From Halomonas shengliensis (GTDB lineage Bacteria > Pseudomonadota > Gammaproteobacteria > Pseudomonadales > Halomonadaceae): DNA of 64,000 bases. Numbering within the stretch: position 1 is the first letter of the stretch; each line of letters starts with the position of its first letter. Location: the NCBI RefSeq assembly GCF_900104135.1, contig NZ_FNIV01000012.1, positions 1 to 64,000 on the forward strand. The letters are read 5' to 3'. Both the position numbers and the translations under genes were made by a program. Shown here piece by piece: positions 1-11,073 of the stretch. The notes under the pieces were generated by a model, which worked only from the letters and a program-made list of their open reading frames with translations, was not told where the DNA came from and searched no databases.

Positions 1-434
1 CGCCTCTCGGCGCCGGTAGCACCGTGGCAGACCACCAGACCTCCCAGGGTAAGACGCGCGACCTTCCCGCTTATGCCTGTCGGATTTACGTCATGGCGAT
101 CCGTGCAAGTATCGGGCTTTGATGATGCTTGCCATCTCACCCCGCCATGCCGCCTCGTATCCGCTTCCTGTTCGTCAGGCCAGCGTTTTGCCTCGGGCTG
201 CCTTCAGATTCCCCCTCGCGGGGGACACCCTTGCCGTCGGCTAGCACTTCCCCTTGCCGGGCGTGCAGGGGACTTTCACCCCCAAGTCATCCCGAGGCAC
301 CACCCTCGGGAACAGCGCCAGTCAGGCGCTGCGCGCCATGCCTGGCGCACAAGCAAGAAACCCACCATCAGGTGGGTTTCTGGCCTTTCCTTGCGGCTTG
401 TTCCTTGCCCCTTATACCTCCGGGCGAAGCCCGG
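1..434. other. Non-coding, hairpin-rich region at left edge
   Basis: No convincing gene is visible; the overlapping open frames here run into the antisense of the response regulator. The stretch holds successive short perfect stems: 210-215/220-225, 291-297/304-310, 314-319/325-330 and 333-338/343-348, ending in a terminator at 356-381. Peptides translated from this kind of block (for example [10 protein letters not shown]) are, from memory, often mis-annotated as hypothetical proteins in Pseudomonas, Marinobacter and Halomonas genomes. That suggests a dispersed repeat or the tail of a mobile element whose body lies left of the window. I cannot assign it to a known family from the sequence alone. 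Confidence 0.4.
356..381 (-). terminator. Rho-independent terminator after response regulator
   Basis: A perfect 11-bp stem (356-366 with 371-381, loop ATCA) lies about 55 bp beyond the stop of the leftward response-regulator gene. On the minus strand it is followed by a T-rich tract (TTTCTTGCTTGT), as expected for an intrinsic terminator. Confidence 0.8.
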
Positions 435-1097
435 TCAGGACTCGACCTTCGGCGGCTCCACCTCGAGCTTCTGGGCGGCGATCACCGCCTGGGTACGCGA
501 GTGCACGCCGAGCTTGCGCAGGATGGCGGTGACGTGGGCCTTGATGGTGGCCTCGGAGACGTTGAGCTCGTAGGCGATCTGCTTGTTGAGCAGCCCCTCG
601 GTCAGCATGTTGAGCACCCGGAACTGCTGCGGGGTCAGCGAGGCGATCGCCTCGGCGAACTTGGTCTCCTCCTCGTCGGCCTCGCCGATGGCCTCGGCCA
701 GCTCCGCCGGCAGCCACACCTCGCCCTCGAGGATCTCGCCCACCGCCTCGGCGATCAGCTGCAGCGAAGAGGACTTGGGGATGAAGCCGGAGGCGCCGTA
801 GTCGATGGCGCGGCGCACCACATGGGGCTCGTCGCTGCCCGAGACCACCGCCACCGGGATGTCCGGGGTCTGGCCGCGCAGCTGGATGAGACCCGAGAAG
901 CCATGGGCCCCCGGCATGTGCAGGTCGAGCAGGATCAGGTCGGCATCGGGGTGGCGGGTGACCACCTCGGCGGTGGCCTCCATGGTGTCGGACTCCACGA
1001 TCTCGGCCTGGGGCGCCAGCTGACGCAGCGCCTGGGTGAGGGCTGCGCGGAACAGCGGATGGTCATCGGCGACGATGAATTTCTGGGCAAAGGCCAT
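435..1097 (-). CDS. NarL/FixJ-family response regulator (CrbR/ErdR-like)
   Basis: A 220-residue two-component response regulator. The N-terminal receiver domain (about 1-120) has the acidic pair D11/D12, the phospho-acceptor D58 in [10 protein letters not shown] and the conserved K108 in GFIPK. A LuxR-type helix-turn-helix follows at about 155-200 ([15 protein letters not shown], then [19 protein letters not shown]). I chose the ATG at 1097, which has GGAGGAG just upstream, over the longer open frame. It lies directly downstream of, and in the same direction as, acetyl-CoA synthetase. In Pseudomonas, Vibrio and Shewanella, regulators of this subgroup (ErdR, CrbR) activate acs, so acetate control is likely; this is inference from neighbourhood and domain type. 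No cognate histidine kinase is in the window. Confidence 0.85.
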   Translation of the reverse strand: MAFAQKFIVADDHPLFRAALTQALRQLAPQAEIVESDTMEATAEVVTRHPDADLILLDLHMPGAHGFSGLIQLRGQTPDIPVAVVSGSDEPHVVRRAIDYGASGFIPKSSSLQLIAEAVGEILEGEVWLPAELAEAIGEADEEETKFAEAIASLTPQQFRVLNMLTEGLLNKQIAYELNVSEATIKAHVTAILRKLGVHSRTQAVIAAQKLEVEPPKVES

Positions 1098-1240
1098 GGA
1101 TTCTCCTCCGGTTCCTCTGGCAGCGGGTCGCGCACCGCCACGCGGGCTCTTCTGTCGTGAGTCGCATGTTACCCCATGGCCGAGGCGATTCCCAAGCGCC
1201 ACGGCCACATTGTCGACAACATTCCCGATGGCCGAAAAGA

Positions 1241-1262
1241 AGCCGGCCCCGAGGGGCCGGCT
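1241..1262 (-). terminator. Terminator after acs
   Basis: A GC-rich stem (AGCCGGCCCC at 1241-1250 with GGGGCCGGCT at 1253-1262) is followed on the minus strand by TTCTTTTC. It lies between acs and the response-regulator gene, so the two genes are probably mostly separate transcripts despite sharing direction. Confidence 0.75.
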
Positions 1263-1304
1263 CGTTGGGCTCGGATGGCGACGAGCCAGGCTCGTCACCA
1301 TGCT

Positions 1305-3254
<1,950 letters not shown>

Positions 3255-3425
3255 GGAGTTGCCTCTGTCCTTGGGGTGGCCCCGTCAGATGGATGGAAAC
3301 CGGCGACTTGGTTGGGGTTGTTGACGCCGTCGGTGCCATGGGAAGTGTTTGGCCAGCATAGCGCCTCGCGGCGCCACTTCCCCTTAGACATTGGTATGAT
3401 CAAAAATCCTTTTTATAACAAAAGC

Positions 3426-3986
3426 TTAAGTCGCATTTTCGAGCACCGAATCGCCACGGTAGACCAAGGTCTCGGCACAGTGCCGACAGCGGTAGCGGCG
3501 CCCCTGGCGGGCCAGGGCGTGGCGCCGCGGGGTGAAGGCGTGCTCCCGACAGCCGCAGGCGTAGCGGTGGGGGGCCGGGCTCGCCCGGCCGGTATCGAAG
3601 CGGTGGGTGGTGGAAGGCGGAAGGCCGAAGAGGCGGCGCATCACCGTCTGCCACTCGCGGCCATGGGGCCGGGCCCGCCGGCCATCCGACAGGTGGTGGA
3701 CCAGCCAGTGGGCCATCTCGTGGGGCACCACCTCGGCCAGGAATGCCTCGCGGTTCTCGGCGTAGAGCACCGGATTGAAGCGCAGCCCGCCGCGGCCGAA
3801 GTGGGCCTGGCCGGCGCTCTGCCCGCGCAGGTCGAGCCATATCCGGGGACGCGGCAGGTGGGGATGGACCTCGCGACACAGCGCGTAGGCCGCCTCGACC
3901 CGCGCGTGCAGGGCCTGTGCCAGCCCCTCGCGGTCGAGGGTGGCGAGGCGGGCGGGGTCGGGGGGCGGCAGCGCGGCTCGGGTCAT
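3426..3986 (-). CDS. sprT: SprT-family zinc metalloprotein
   Basis: 186 residues. The zincin motif HEMAH (H89, E90, H93) sits in the middle of an SprT-like domain, and the C-terminus carries a zinc-ribbon pattern: CGC at about 144-146 followed by CRHC. This matches SprT-like proteins, relatives of eukaryotic Spartan, whose bacterial function is poorly defined. The gene is transcribed toward acs and ends about 170 bp upstream of it. It diverges from the UPF0149 gene with only about 80 bp between starts, so promoters for both must lie close together there. Confidence 0.85.
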   Translation of the reverse strand: MTRAALPPPDPARLATLDREGLAQALHARVEAAYALCREVHPHLPRPRIWLDLRGQSAGQAHFGRGGLRFNPVLYAENREAFLAEVVPHEMAHWLVHHLSDGRRARPHGREWQTVMRRLFGLPPSTTHRFDTGRASPAPHRYACGCREHAFTPRRHALARQGRRYRCRHCAETLVYRGDSVLENAT

Positions 3987-4067
3987 GGGGTGCTAGAATG
4001 GCGCCAGCGTCGCCCGGCGACAAGCCCCGCCGACGCCTCCATCCCGCCAGCGAGAGTGAGCGCTTAG

Positions 4068-4712
4068 ATGTCCGACACCCCGCCGCCCGTCCCCCTGCTC
4101 GATGACGACGAGCTCGACCGCCTCGACGACTTCCTCGCCTCGGCACGCGTGCCCGAGGACGCCCTGGACCTGATCGGCACCCACGGCTTCCTGGTCGCGC
4201 TGGCGGTGAGCCCCCGGGAGGCGCTGCCGGCGGCCTGGGTGGCCGAGCTCTTCCAGGGGGAGCCCGCCTTCGCCGATGACGGCGAACGCGAGGCGATCCT
4301 CGGCCTGCTGGAGCGGCTGCGCCACAATGCCATCGCGACCCTGGAGCAGGGCGGGTTGCCGGAGCTGCCCTTCGAGCTCACCCTCGACGGCCTCCCCGCC
4401 GAGGAGACCCCCATCGGCGACTGGTGCGCCGGCTTCATGGAGGGGGTCTTCCTCGATGAACCCGCCTGGTTCGAGGAGGACGAGGAGGCCGCCGCCACCC
4501 TGCTGCTGCCCTTCATGGCGCTCTCCGGGCTCTTCGACGAGGAGCCGGACATGGCGGAGTTCGTCGCCGACGCCGCGCGTCTCGAGGCGCTGGTGCGCCA
4601 GCTCCCCGAGCTGGTGCTCGACCTCTACCTGCACTACCGCGTGCCACCGGAGAGCCCCAAGCCCACCCCGCGCCGCAAGAAGCCCGCCGGTCACGGCAAG
4701 GGCAAGCGGTAA
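4068..4712 (+). CDS. UPF0149/YecA-family protein
   Basis: A 214-residue acidic protein of the UPF0149 (YgfB/YecA) family. It shows the family's helical pattern with conserved segments such as HGFLVAL near residue 40 and WCAGFMEG near 122, and a basic lysine/arginine-rich tail (PTPRRKKPAGHGKGK). There is no C-terminal SEC-type zinc motif. The biochemical role of the family is not well settled. It is convergent with clsB, and the two stops are wrapped by a 9-bp inverted repeat (4712-4720 with 4775-4783). Confidence 0.8.
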   Translation: MSDTPPPVPLLDDDELDRLDDFLASARVPEDALDLIGTHGFLVALAVSPREALPAAWVAELFQGEPAFADDGEREAILGLLERLRHNAIATLEQGGLPELPFELTLDGLPAEETPIGDWCAGFMEGVFLDEPAWFEEDEEAAATLLLPFMALSGLFDEEPDMAEFVADAARLEALVRQLPELVLDLYLHYRVPPESPKPTPRRKKPAGHGKGKR

Positions 4713-4783
4713 GCGCCAAGCGCCGATGACCGGCGTGGCGCCGAATCTCTGATATGCCGAGGATTTCTTGGCGGCTTGGCGCT
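4712..4783. repeat. Inverted repeat spanning convergent stops
   Basis: AGCGCCAAG (4712-4720) is repeated inverted as CTTGGCGCT (4775-4783), with a smaller hairpin CGCCG/CGGCG (4721-4725/4731-4735) inside. It sits exactly between the ends of the UPF0149 gene and clsB and may act as a shared, weak two-way terminator. There is no strong T-run. Confidence 0.4.
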
Positions 4784-5903
4784 AGCGTAATCGGGTCAGC
4801 ACCCCGTCCAGGGTGCCGAAGAGCCACTCCCGCGCCCGCTGCCACAGCGATCGTCGCGCCCAGGCCGCGGGCTCGATCTCACGGCTGGCGGCGTAGTGGC
4901 GCTCGAACAGCGCGGCCACCTCGCCGGCGAAGCGGCGGTCCTCCACCTCCTGGTTGGCCTCCAGGTTCCAGTGCAGGCTCCAGTGGTCGAAGTTGCAGGA
5001 CCCGAGGCTCACCCAGTCGTCGGCCAGCGAGACCTTGGCGTGGATGAAGGTGGGCTGGAACTCGAAGATGCGCACCCCCGCCTTGAGCAGGCGGCCGTAG
5101 AAGCGCTGGCCGGCATAGCGCACCCCGGGGTGGTCATGGCGCTCGCCGGGCAGCAGCAGGCGGACGTCGACCCCACGGCGCGCCGCCCGCACCAGGCGCC
5201 GACGCAGGGTGAGGGTGGGTACGAAGTAGGGGGTGCAGAGCCAGAGCCGATGGCGTGCGGTGGACACCCGGCCGTGGAGCGAGTGGCGGATCGCCTGGTA
5301 GCGGTAGCCCTGGCCCCAGACGGCGCGCCCACGCATGCCGCGATAGCCCGCCGCCGGTCGCGCGGCGGTGGCCAGGCCGTGCACCAGCCCCGCGGCGCCC
5401 TCGCCGCGGGTCAGCGGCGAATCCCACAGTCGGCAGAACAGCCGGACCCAGTCGGCCACCACCGGTCCCTCGATGCGCACCGCCACCTCGTACCAGGCGT
5501 CGAGGAACTCGTCCACCGCGCCGAAGCCACCGGTGAAGGCGACCCGGCCATCCACCACCACCAGCTTGCGGTGGTCGCGGGTCAGGTTGCGCGCCAGGGA
5601 GTGCAGCCCCAGGGGGTTGAAGAAGCGCAGCGCCACGCCCCCCGCCTGCAGCCGCTCACGATCGTGCCCGGCGAGCCCCATGGCGCCATAGCCGTCGAGC
5701 AGCAGCAGCACCGCCACCCCGCGCTCGGCGGCACGCACCAGGGCATCGATCAGCGCCGAGGCGAGCCGCCCCGACTCCATCAGGTAGAGCTCGATCAGGA
5801 TCGAGTCGCGCGCCTGCTCAATGGCCTCGAACATCGCCGGCAGGAAGCGGCTGGCCTCCGGCAGCAGCTCGACGTCGTTGCCTTCTCGCCAGATCCCGTG
5901 CAT
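4782..5903 (-). CDS. clsB: Cardiolipin synthase B-type phospholipase D protein
   Basis: A 373-residue phospholipase-D superfamily enzyme with two HKD motifs: HRKLVVVD starting at H111 and HAKVSLAD starting at H288, each followed by the usual GS/GG-type segment (FTGG, GSCN). It has no N-terminal transmembrane helices, matching ClsB (YbhO) rather than ClsA. ClsB makes cardiolipin from phosphatidylglycerol and can use other alcohol donors. It is divergent from plsB, the first enzyme of phospholipid synthesis, with 116 bp between starts, so the pair forms a small lipid locus. The substrate is inferred from family membership. Confidence 0.85.
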   Translation of the reverse strand: MHGIWREGNDVELLPEASRFLPAMFEAIEQARDSILIELYLMESGRLASALIDALVRAAERGVAVLLLLDGYGAMGLAGHDRERLQAGGVALRFFNPLGLHSLARNLTRDHRKLVVVDGRVAFTGGFGAVDEFLDAWYEVAVRIEGPVVADWVRLFCRLWDSPLTRGEGAAGLVHGLATAARPAAGYRGMRGRAVWGQGYRYQAIRHSLHGRVSTARHRLWLCTPYFVPTLTLRRRLVRAARRGVDVRLLLPGERHDHPGVRYAGQRFYGRLLKAGVRIFEFQPTFIHAKVSLADDWVSLGSCNFDHWSLHWNLEANQEVEDRRFAGEVAALFERHYAASREIEPAAWARRSLWQRAREWLFGTLDGVLTRLR

Positions 5904-5953
5904 CCCTCGCCTCTCCGTCCGTCATTGCCATGCTCCGCGCCACCGCGCGCCGA

Positions 5954-5982
5954 CTGACCCGGCGCCCTTCGACGACTATACT
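5954..5982 (+). promoter_or_regulatory. Probable plsB promoter
   Basis: CTGACC (5954-5959), 17-bp spacer, TATACT (5977-5982). Transcription would begin near 5989, inside the longest open frame, which supports the internal ATG at 6020 as the real plsB start. Confidence 0.6.
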
Positions 5983-6019
5983 GGCACTCCCCTCCCTTTC
6001 CAGCACCCGGGGCAAACGG

Positions 6020-8509
6020 ATGGCCTTGCTGCACTCCCTCACCGCGCCCCTGCGCGCCTCCATGAGCCGCCTCCTCGACGCCTGGGTGCGCCCGCGCCTG
6101 ATCGAACCCGCGCCCGACGCCCTGGCCCTCGACCCCGGCCAGGCGGTCGTCTACGTGCTGCCCAGGCCCGCGCTGAGCGACACCTGGCTGCTGGCGGCGT
6201 TGACCCGCCGGCACGGCCTGCCCCTCGCCGCCGGCTCGGTACGCCTGGGCGAGCGACGCCTGCCCGGGGTGCTGGCCCTGCCGGCGACACGCCGCCGGCT
6301 GCTGGGGGGCAAGACCCGGGCCCGGCCGCCCTTCCAGGCGCTGGTCGAGGCGCTTCAGGCCGACCCCGCGCTGTCGCTGCAGCTGGTGCCGGTGAGCGTG
6401 TTCTGGGGACGCGCCCCGGGCAAGCGCTTCGGCTTCTGGCGCCTGGTCGCCGCCGACAGCTGGCAGCTCACCGGGCGGCTGCGCCGGCTGCTCTCCATGC
6501 TGGTCAACCGCCGCAGCGTGGAGCTGCACTTCGGCGCCCCGTTGAACCTGCGCGAGCTGTGCGACGGCCGCGACCCGGCACTCACCAACCGCAAGGCGGC
6601 GCGCCTGCTGCGGGTCCACTTCCGCCATGTGCGCACCCGGGTGCTGGGCCCCGACCTCTCCCACCGCCGTACCCTGATCGAGGGGGTCGCGACGAGCCCC
6701 GAGGTGCGCCGGGTGATCGACGAGCTGGCCGGCGAGGGGCGCCTGTCGCAACCCCGCCTGCGGGGTCGTGCCCTGCGCTATGGCCGCGAGATCGCCTCCA
6801 ACATGACCTACCCGGTGCTGCGCTTCCTCGACGGCCTGCTGCGGCGCCTCTGGAATCGGCTCTACGATGGCGTCGAGGTCCGCGGCCTGGCCGAGGTCAA
6901 GGCGCTGGCCGAAGACCACACCCTGGTCTACGTGCCCTGCCACCGCAGCCATATCGACTACCTGCTGCTCTCCTACGTGCTCTACCAGGAGGGGCTGATG
7001 CCGCCGCATATCGCCGCCGGGCGCAACCTCGACATGCCGCTGGTCGGGCCCCTGCTGCGCCGCGGCGGGGCCTTCTTCCTGCGCCGCAGCTTCCGCGACA
7101 ACCGCCTCTACGCCACGGTGTTCAACGAGTACCTGCACCGGCTGATCGCCCGCGGCCATCCGCTGGAGTACTTCATCGAGGGCGGCCGCTCGCGCAGCGG
7201 ACGCATGCTGCCAGCGCGCCCCGGCATGCTGGCGATGACCCTGCGCTCCTTCCTGCGCAGCCACGCCGCCGGCCAGGCGCGCCCACTGGCCTTCATCCCC
7301 GTCTACATCGGCTACGAGCGGGTGATCGAAAGCGCCAGCTACCAGCGCGAGCTGCGCGGCGGCAGGAAACGCAAGGAGAGTCCCCTGGCGCTGCTGCGGG
7401 TGGTAAGGCATCTGCGCCAGCCCTTCGGCCGGGTCAGCGTCAATGTCGGCGAGCCGCTGGCGGTGGCCCCCTACCTGGACGCGACGCTGGGTGAGGCGTG
7501 GCGCAGCGACGGCGAGGAGCGTCCGGCGTGGCTGGGCGAGCTGGTGCCCAAGCTGGGCGAGACCTTGTGTCGGCGCATCAACGCCGCCGCCGCCCTCAAC
7601 CCGGTCAACCTGGTCGCCCTGGTGCTGCTGGCCACCCCCCACCACGCCATCGAGGAGCGCCTGATGGAGCGCCAGCTCGCGCTGCTGGCGGCGCTACAGC
7701 GGCGACTGCCCGGCGGCGCGAGGGTCAGCCTGCCGGAGGGCGAGCCGCCGGCGTGGATCGCCCAGGCCCTGGCGCTGGGCATGATCCAGCGCCGCGAGCA
7801 GCCGCTGGGCGACATCCTGCTGGCCGACGCCGGCCAGGCCGGCCGGCTGGGGTGGTACCGCAACAACGTGCAGCACCTTTTCGCCCTGGCCGGCCTCACC
7901 GCCTTCGCCTTCCGCCACCAGCCGGCGCATCGCCTGGAGGCGCTGACCGAGCTGCTGGCACCGGGCTGGCCGATCCTGGCACGGGAGCTGATGGTGGCCC
8001 CGCCGGCCTCGCTCCACCAGGCGCTGGCGGCGATGCTCGACGCACTGGTGGCCCTGGGGCTGCTGGTGCCGGACGGCGACGCCGGCTGGCGGCGGCCCGA
8101 GGACGACGTCGAGGCCGGCGAGTGCCTGGACCTGCTGGGCCAGCTGATGCAGCCCTCCCTGGAGCGCGGCTACCTGCTGCTCGCGGTGCTGCTGGACGCC
8201 GGTCCGGCGCGCCTCGGCGCTGAGGAACTGGCCGAGCGCAGCCGCCGACTCGCCGAGCGCCTCGCCCTGCTCTCGGGGCTCGACTCCCCGGAGTTCTTCG
8301 ACAGCCGGCTCTTCGTCGGCCTGGTGGACGGCCTCGAGCAGCAGGGGTGGCTATGGCGGGACGCCGAGGAGCGGCTGGTCTTCGACGCGCAGCTGGGCGA
8401 GGCGGCGCAGCGCTCGCGGCGGCTGTTCGATCCGGCGCTGCGCCACCGGCTGCAGCTAGTGACCCGTCGCGAGGCGGATCACTCCGCCGTCAGCGAGCGG
8501 TGCACATAG
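6020..8509 (+). CDS. plsB: Glycerol-3-phosphate 1-O-acyltransferase PlsB
   Basis: An 829-residue inner-membrane-associated acyltransferase that transfers an acyl chain to the sn-1 position of glycerol-3-phosphate, the first committed step of phospholipid synthesis. Length is close to E. coli PlsB (807). The catalytic HX4D motif is H308 to D313 in [14 protein letters not shown], followed by the other acyltransferase blocks ([37 protein letters not shown]). I chose [10 protein letters not shown] at 6020 because the upstream -10-like TATACT would leave the longer frame untranscribed. The 3' end overlaps the end of convergent rsmJ by 31 bp. Confidence 0.95.
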   Translation: MALLHSLTAPLRASMSRLLDAWVRPRLIEPAPDALALDPGQAVVYVLPRPALSDTWLLAALTRRHGLPLAAGSVRLGERRLPGVLALPATRRRLLGGKTRARPPFQALVEALQADPALSLQLVPVSVFWGRAPGKRFGFWRLVAADSWQLTGRLRRLLSMLVNRRSVELHFGAPLNLRELCDGRDPALTNRKAARLLRVHFRHVRTRVLGPDLSHRRTLIEGVATSPEVRRVIDELAGEGRLSQPRLRGRALRYGREIASNMTYPVLRFLDGLLRRLWNRLYDGVEVRGLAEVKALAEDHTLVYVPCHRSHIDYLLLSYVLYQEGLMPPHIAAGRNLDMPLVGPLLRRGGAFFLRRSFRDNRLYATVFNEYLHRLIARGHPLEYFIEGGRSRSGRMLPARPGMLAMTLRSFLRSHAAGQARPLAFIPVYIGYERVIESASYQRELRGGRKRKESPLALLRVVRHLRQPFGRVSVNVGEPLAVAPYLDATLGEAWRSDGEERPAWLGELVPKLGETLCRRINAAAALNPVNLVALVLLATPHHAIEERLMERQLALLAALQRRLPGGARVSLPEGEPPAWIAQALALGMIQRREQPLGDILLADAGQAGRLGWYRNNVQHLFALAGLTAFAFRHQPAHRLEALTELLAPGWPILARELMVAPPASLHQALAAMLDALVALGLLVPDGDAGWRRPEDDVEAGECLDLLGQLMQPSLERGYLLLAVLLDAGPARLGAEELAERSRRLAERLALLSGLDSPEFFDSRLFVGLVDGLEQQGWLWRDAEERLVFDAQLGEAAQRSRRLFDPALRHRLQLVTRREADHSAVSERCT

Positions 8510-9237
8510 AGGTCGTAGCGGCTGGTCTTGCCCTCGAGCACATGGCGCGGCGCCGGCCCCGCGATGGGTGGTGCCTTGCGTGGACGCTTGACCACCACCC
8601 GATGGGTCGCCACGTCCAGAGCCGCCTCCAGGAGGCGCGGGGCGTCGGCGTCGTCGCCGGCCAGGGTGCGGAAGAGCCGCATCTCCTTCTTGACCAGCGC
8701 CGACTTCTCGCGATGGGGGAACATCGGGTCCAGATGCACCACCTGAGGCGGGAAGGCCGCCGCGGCCACCATGGCCTCGAGCTCGCGGGCCGCGTCGCCC
8801 CAAGCCAGGCGCATGCGCGCGGCAACCTCCGCCGTCTCGGCGTCCGCCCGGGCCCGCGCCAGGCCATCCTCGAGCAGGGCGAAGATCGCCGCCACCCGCT
8901 CCACCAGCAGCACCTCGGCCCCCAGGCTGGCCAGCACGAAGGCGTCGCGCCCCAGGCCCGCGGTGGCGTCCACCACGCAGGGCGTAACCCCCCTGGCGAG
9001 GCCGCAGGCACGCGCCACCAGCTGGCCGCGGCCTCCGCCGAAGCGGCGGCGATGGGCGGCGCGGCCGGCGGTGAAGTCCACCGCCAGCGGATGGCCGTAG
9101 CGCCTCTCGTCGCCGGCCAGCACCAGGCGCCCCTCGCGACGCGCCAGGGTCAACTCGGCCTCGACCTCCAGGGGCAGGCCGAGCCGCTCGGAGAGCGCCG
9201 CCAGCGCCTGCCCCTGCACCGCCACAGGGGCGCTCAC
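8479..9237 (-). CDS. rsmJ: 16S rRNA m2G1516 methyltransferase RsmJ
   Basis: 252 residues starting at a GTG. A Rossmann-type methyltransferase with the SAM-binding segment [19 protein letters not shown] and the catalytic-region motif HLDPMFPHR, both diagnostic of RsmJ (YhiQ), which methylates G1516 of 16S rRNA. The GTG overlaps the tsaB stop by 4 bp (GTGA), so it is probably translated by coupling from tsaB. Its tail overlaps plsB on the opposite strand. Confidence 0.92.
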   Translation of the reverse strand: MSAPVAVQGQALAALSERLGLPLEVEAELTLARREGRLVLAGDERRYGHPLAVDFTAGRAAHRRRFGGGRGQLVARACGLARGVTPCVVDATAGLGRDAFVLASLGAEVLLVERVAAIFALLEDGLARARADAETAEVAARMRLAWGDAARELEAMVAAAAFPPQVVHLDPMFPHREKSALVKKEMRLFRTLAGDDADAPRLLEAALDVATHRVVVKRPRKAPPIAGPAPRHVLEGKTSRYDLYVHRSLTAE

Positions 9238-9938
9238 CTGGCATTCTTCCACGCTACCTCGTTGCGCAGGTAGACCGGCTGGGCGAGATGCGCCGGCTGG
9301 CCACCACCGTCCTCGAACTCCTGCATGGCGAGCAGCGCCATGTCGGCGGCATCCGCCTCCACCTCGGGCAGGTGCTGGCCGAGCCCGGCCTGCACCTCGG
9401 CGGGCATGCGCTCGAGCAGCGTCCAGCCGGAGCCCACCCCGACCCAGTCGTGGTCGTCGTGGCCCGCCGGCAGGCGCAGGCGCTCCGGTGCCATCACCGC
9501 CTCGTCCAGCAACCGCTCCGGCCGACCGCCGGCGCACTGCCAGGCGGCCACGTAGATCTCGCCCATGCGCGCGTCCAGGGCGGTGACCAGCCAGCGGAAG
9601 TGGTGCCGGCGATGGGCGCCCAGGGCCAGGGCCGCCAGGGTGGAGACGCCGACCAGCGGGCGGTCGAGGCCGTAGGCGAGCCCCTGGGCGGCGCCGGCGG
9701 CGATGCGCAGGCCGGTGAAGGAGCCGGGGCCATGGCCGTAGGCGATGGCGTCGAGCTCGGCGGGCGCCACCCCGGCCTCGGCCAGCACCTCGTCGACCAT
9801 GGGCAGCAGGCGCCGGGTGTGCTCGCGGGGGGTCAGCGCGAAGCGGGAGAGCAGTTCGTCGTCGGCGCCGGGGCGCCGCCGCAGCAGCGCGGCGGAGCAG
9901 GCGCTCGACGAGGCATCCAGGGCCAGCAGGATCGACAT
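9234..9938 (-). CDS. tsaB: tRNA t6A-synthesis protein TsaB
   Basis: 234 residues, an ASKHA-fold protein. The N-terminal [18 protein letters not shown] and the block [15 protein letters not shown] near residues 67-81 are hallmarks of TsaB, the scaffold partner of TsaD in making threonylcarbamoyladenosine at position 37 of ANN-decoding tRNAs. The start at 9938 is chosen because it begins the ASKHA beta-strand. It is the first gene of a two-gene unit with rsmJ. trmO, which further methylates t6A, is about 8 kb away. Confidence 0.94.
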   Translation of the reverse strand: MSILLALDASSSACSAALLRRRPGADDELLSRFALTPREHTRRLLPMVDEVLAEAGVAPAELDAIAYGHGPGSFTGLRIAAGAAQGLAYGLDRPLVGVSTLAALALGAHRRHHFRWLVTALDARMGEIYVAAWQCAGGRPERLLDEAVMAPERLRLPAGHDDHDWVGVGSGWTLLERMPAEVQAGLGQHLPEVEADAADMALLAMQEFEDGGGQPAHLAQPVYLRNEVAWKNAR

Positions 9939-10044
9939 GGCAATACCATCCGGGAAAAATGGGCAGCCATTATACGTGGCCAGGCCCCGAACGACGATGG
10001 CCCGCTCGAGGCGGGCCATCCGAGTGAAAGCGCTGTCGTAACTT

Positions 10045-10159
10045 CGAGGGGCGCCGGGGACAGGCCTGGAGGGGGTCCGCAGGACCAGGGATGGCCGAGG
10101 TAGCGCCCAGGGAGGGGTTCACAGCGCCCCCGATCAGGCCTGTCGCCGGGTAAGCCCCG
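10045..10159 (-). repeat. Dispersed extragenic repeat, copy A (short form)
   Basis: Read on the minus strand it begins CGGGGCTTACCCGGCGACAG and ends GGCGCCCCTCG. The termini are inverted copies of each other: CCGGSGACAGGCCTG at 10054-10068 and, inverted, at 10135-10149, with 14 of 15 positions equal. A longer relative lies at 30604-30799. It ends 16 bp beyond the adk stop. No open frame of note lies inside. Confidence 0.75.
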
Positions 10160-10174
10160 ACGGACAGGGCTCGA

Positions 10175-10858
<684 letters not shown>

Positions 10859-11022
10859 TCAGTAATGAAGAAATCGTGGGTGGTGAACGATAACCGCGGC
10901 CCGGGACCAGCACAAGCGCCACCCCCTTCCCCACTCCCGCCAAGGCACGAAAACGTCTTGCATTTCAACGCTCTCGCCCCGGGTTGCACTTTGGTCTTGG
11001 CGCACCGTGCCGGGCCGAAAAT

Positions 11023-11052
11023 GACGACGGCGCCCCGCGGGGCGCCGTCGTC
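11023..11052 (-). terminator. Terminator of the aceEF operon
   Basis: A perfect 14-bp palindrome (11023-11036 with 11039-11052) lies just past the aceF stop and is followed on the minus strand by ATTTTC. It is one of the strongest hairpins in the window. Confidence 0.85.
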
Positions 11053-11073
11053 CTGGCAGGGGCGAGCCTGGCC

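Noticed and set aside
129..1160. Long plus-strand open frame at the left edge
   Set aside because: It is antisense to the response regulator over most of its length and begins in hairpin-rich non-coding DNA; no domain pattern.
4712..4783. Small RNA between the UPF0149 gene and clsB
   Set aside because: Inverted repeat exists but there is no promoter and the gap is only 69 bp; a shared terminator is simpler.
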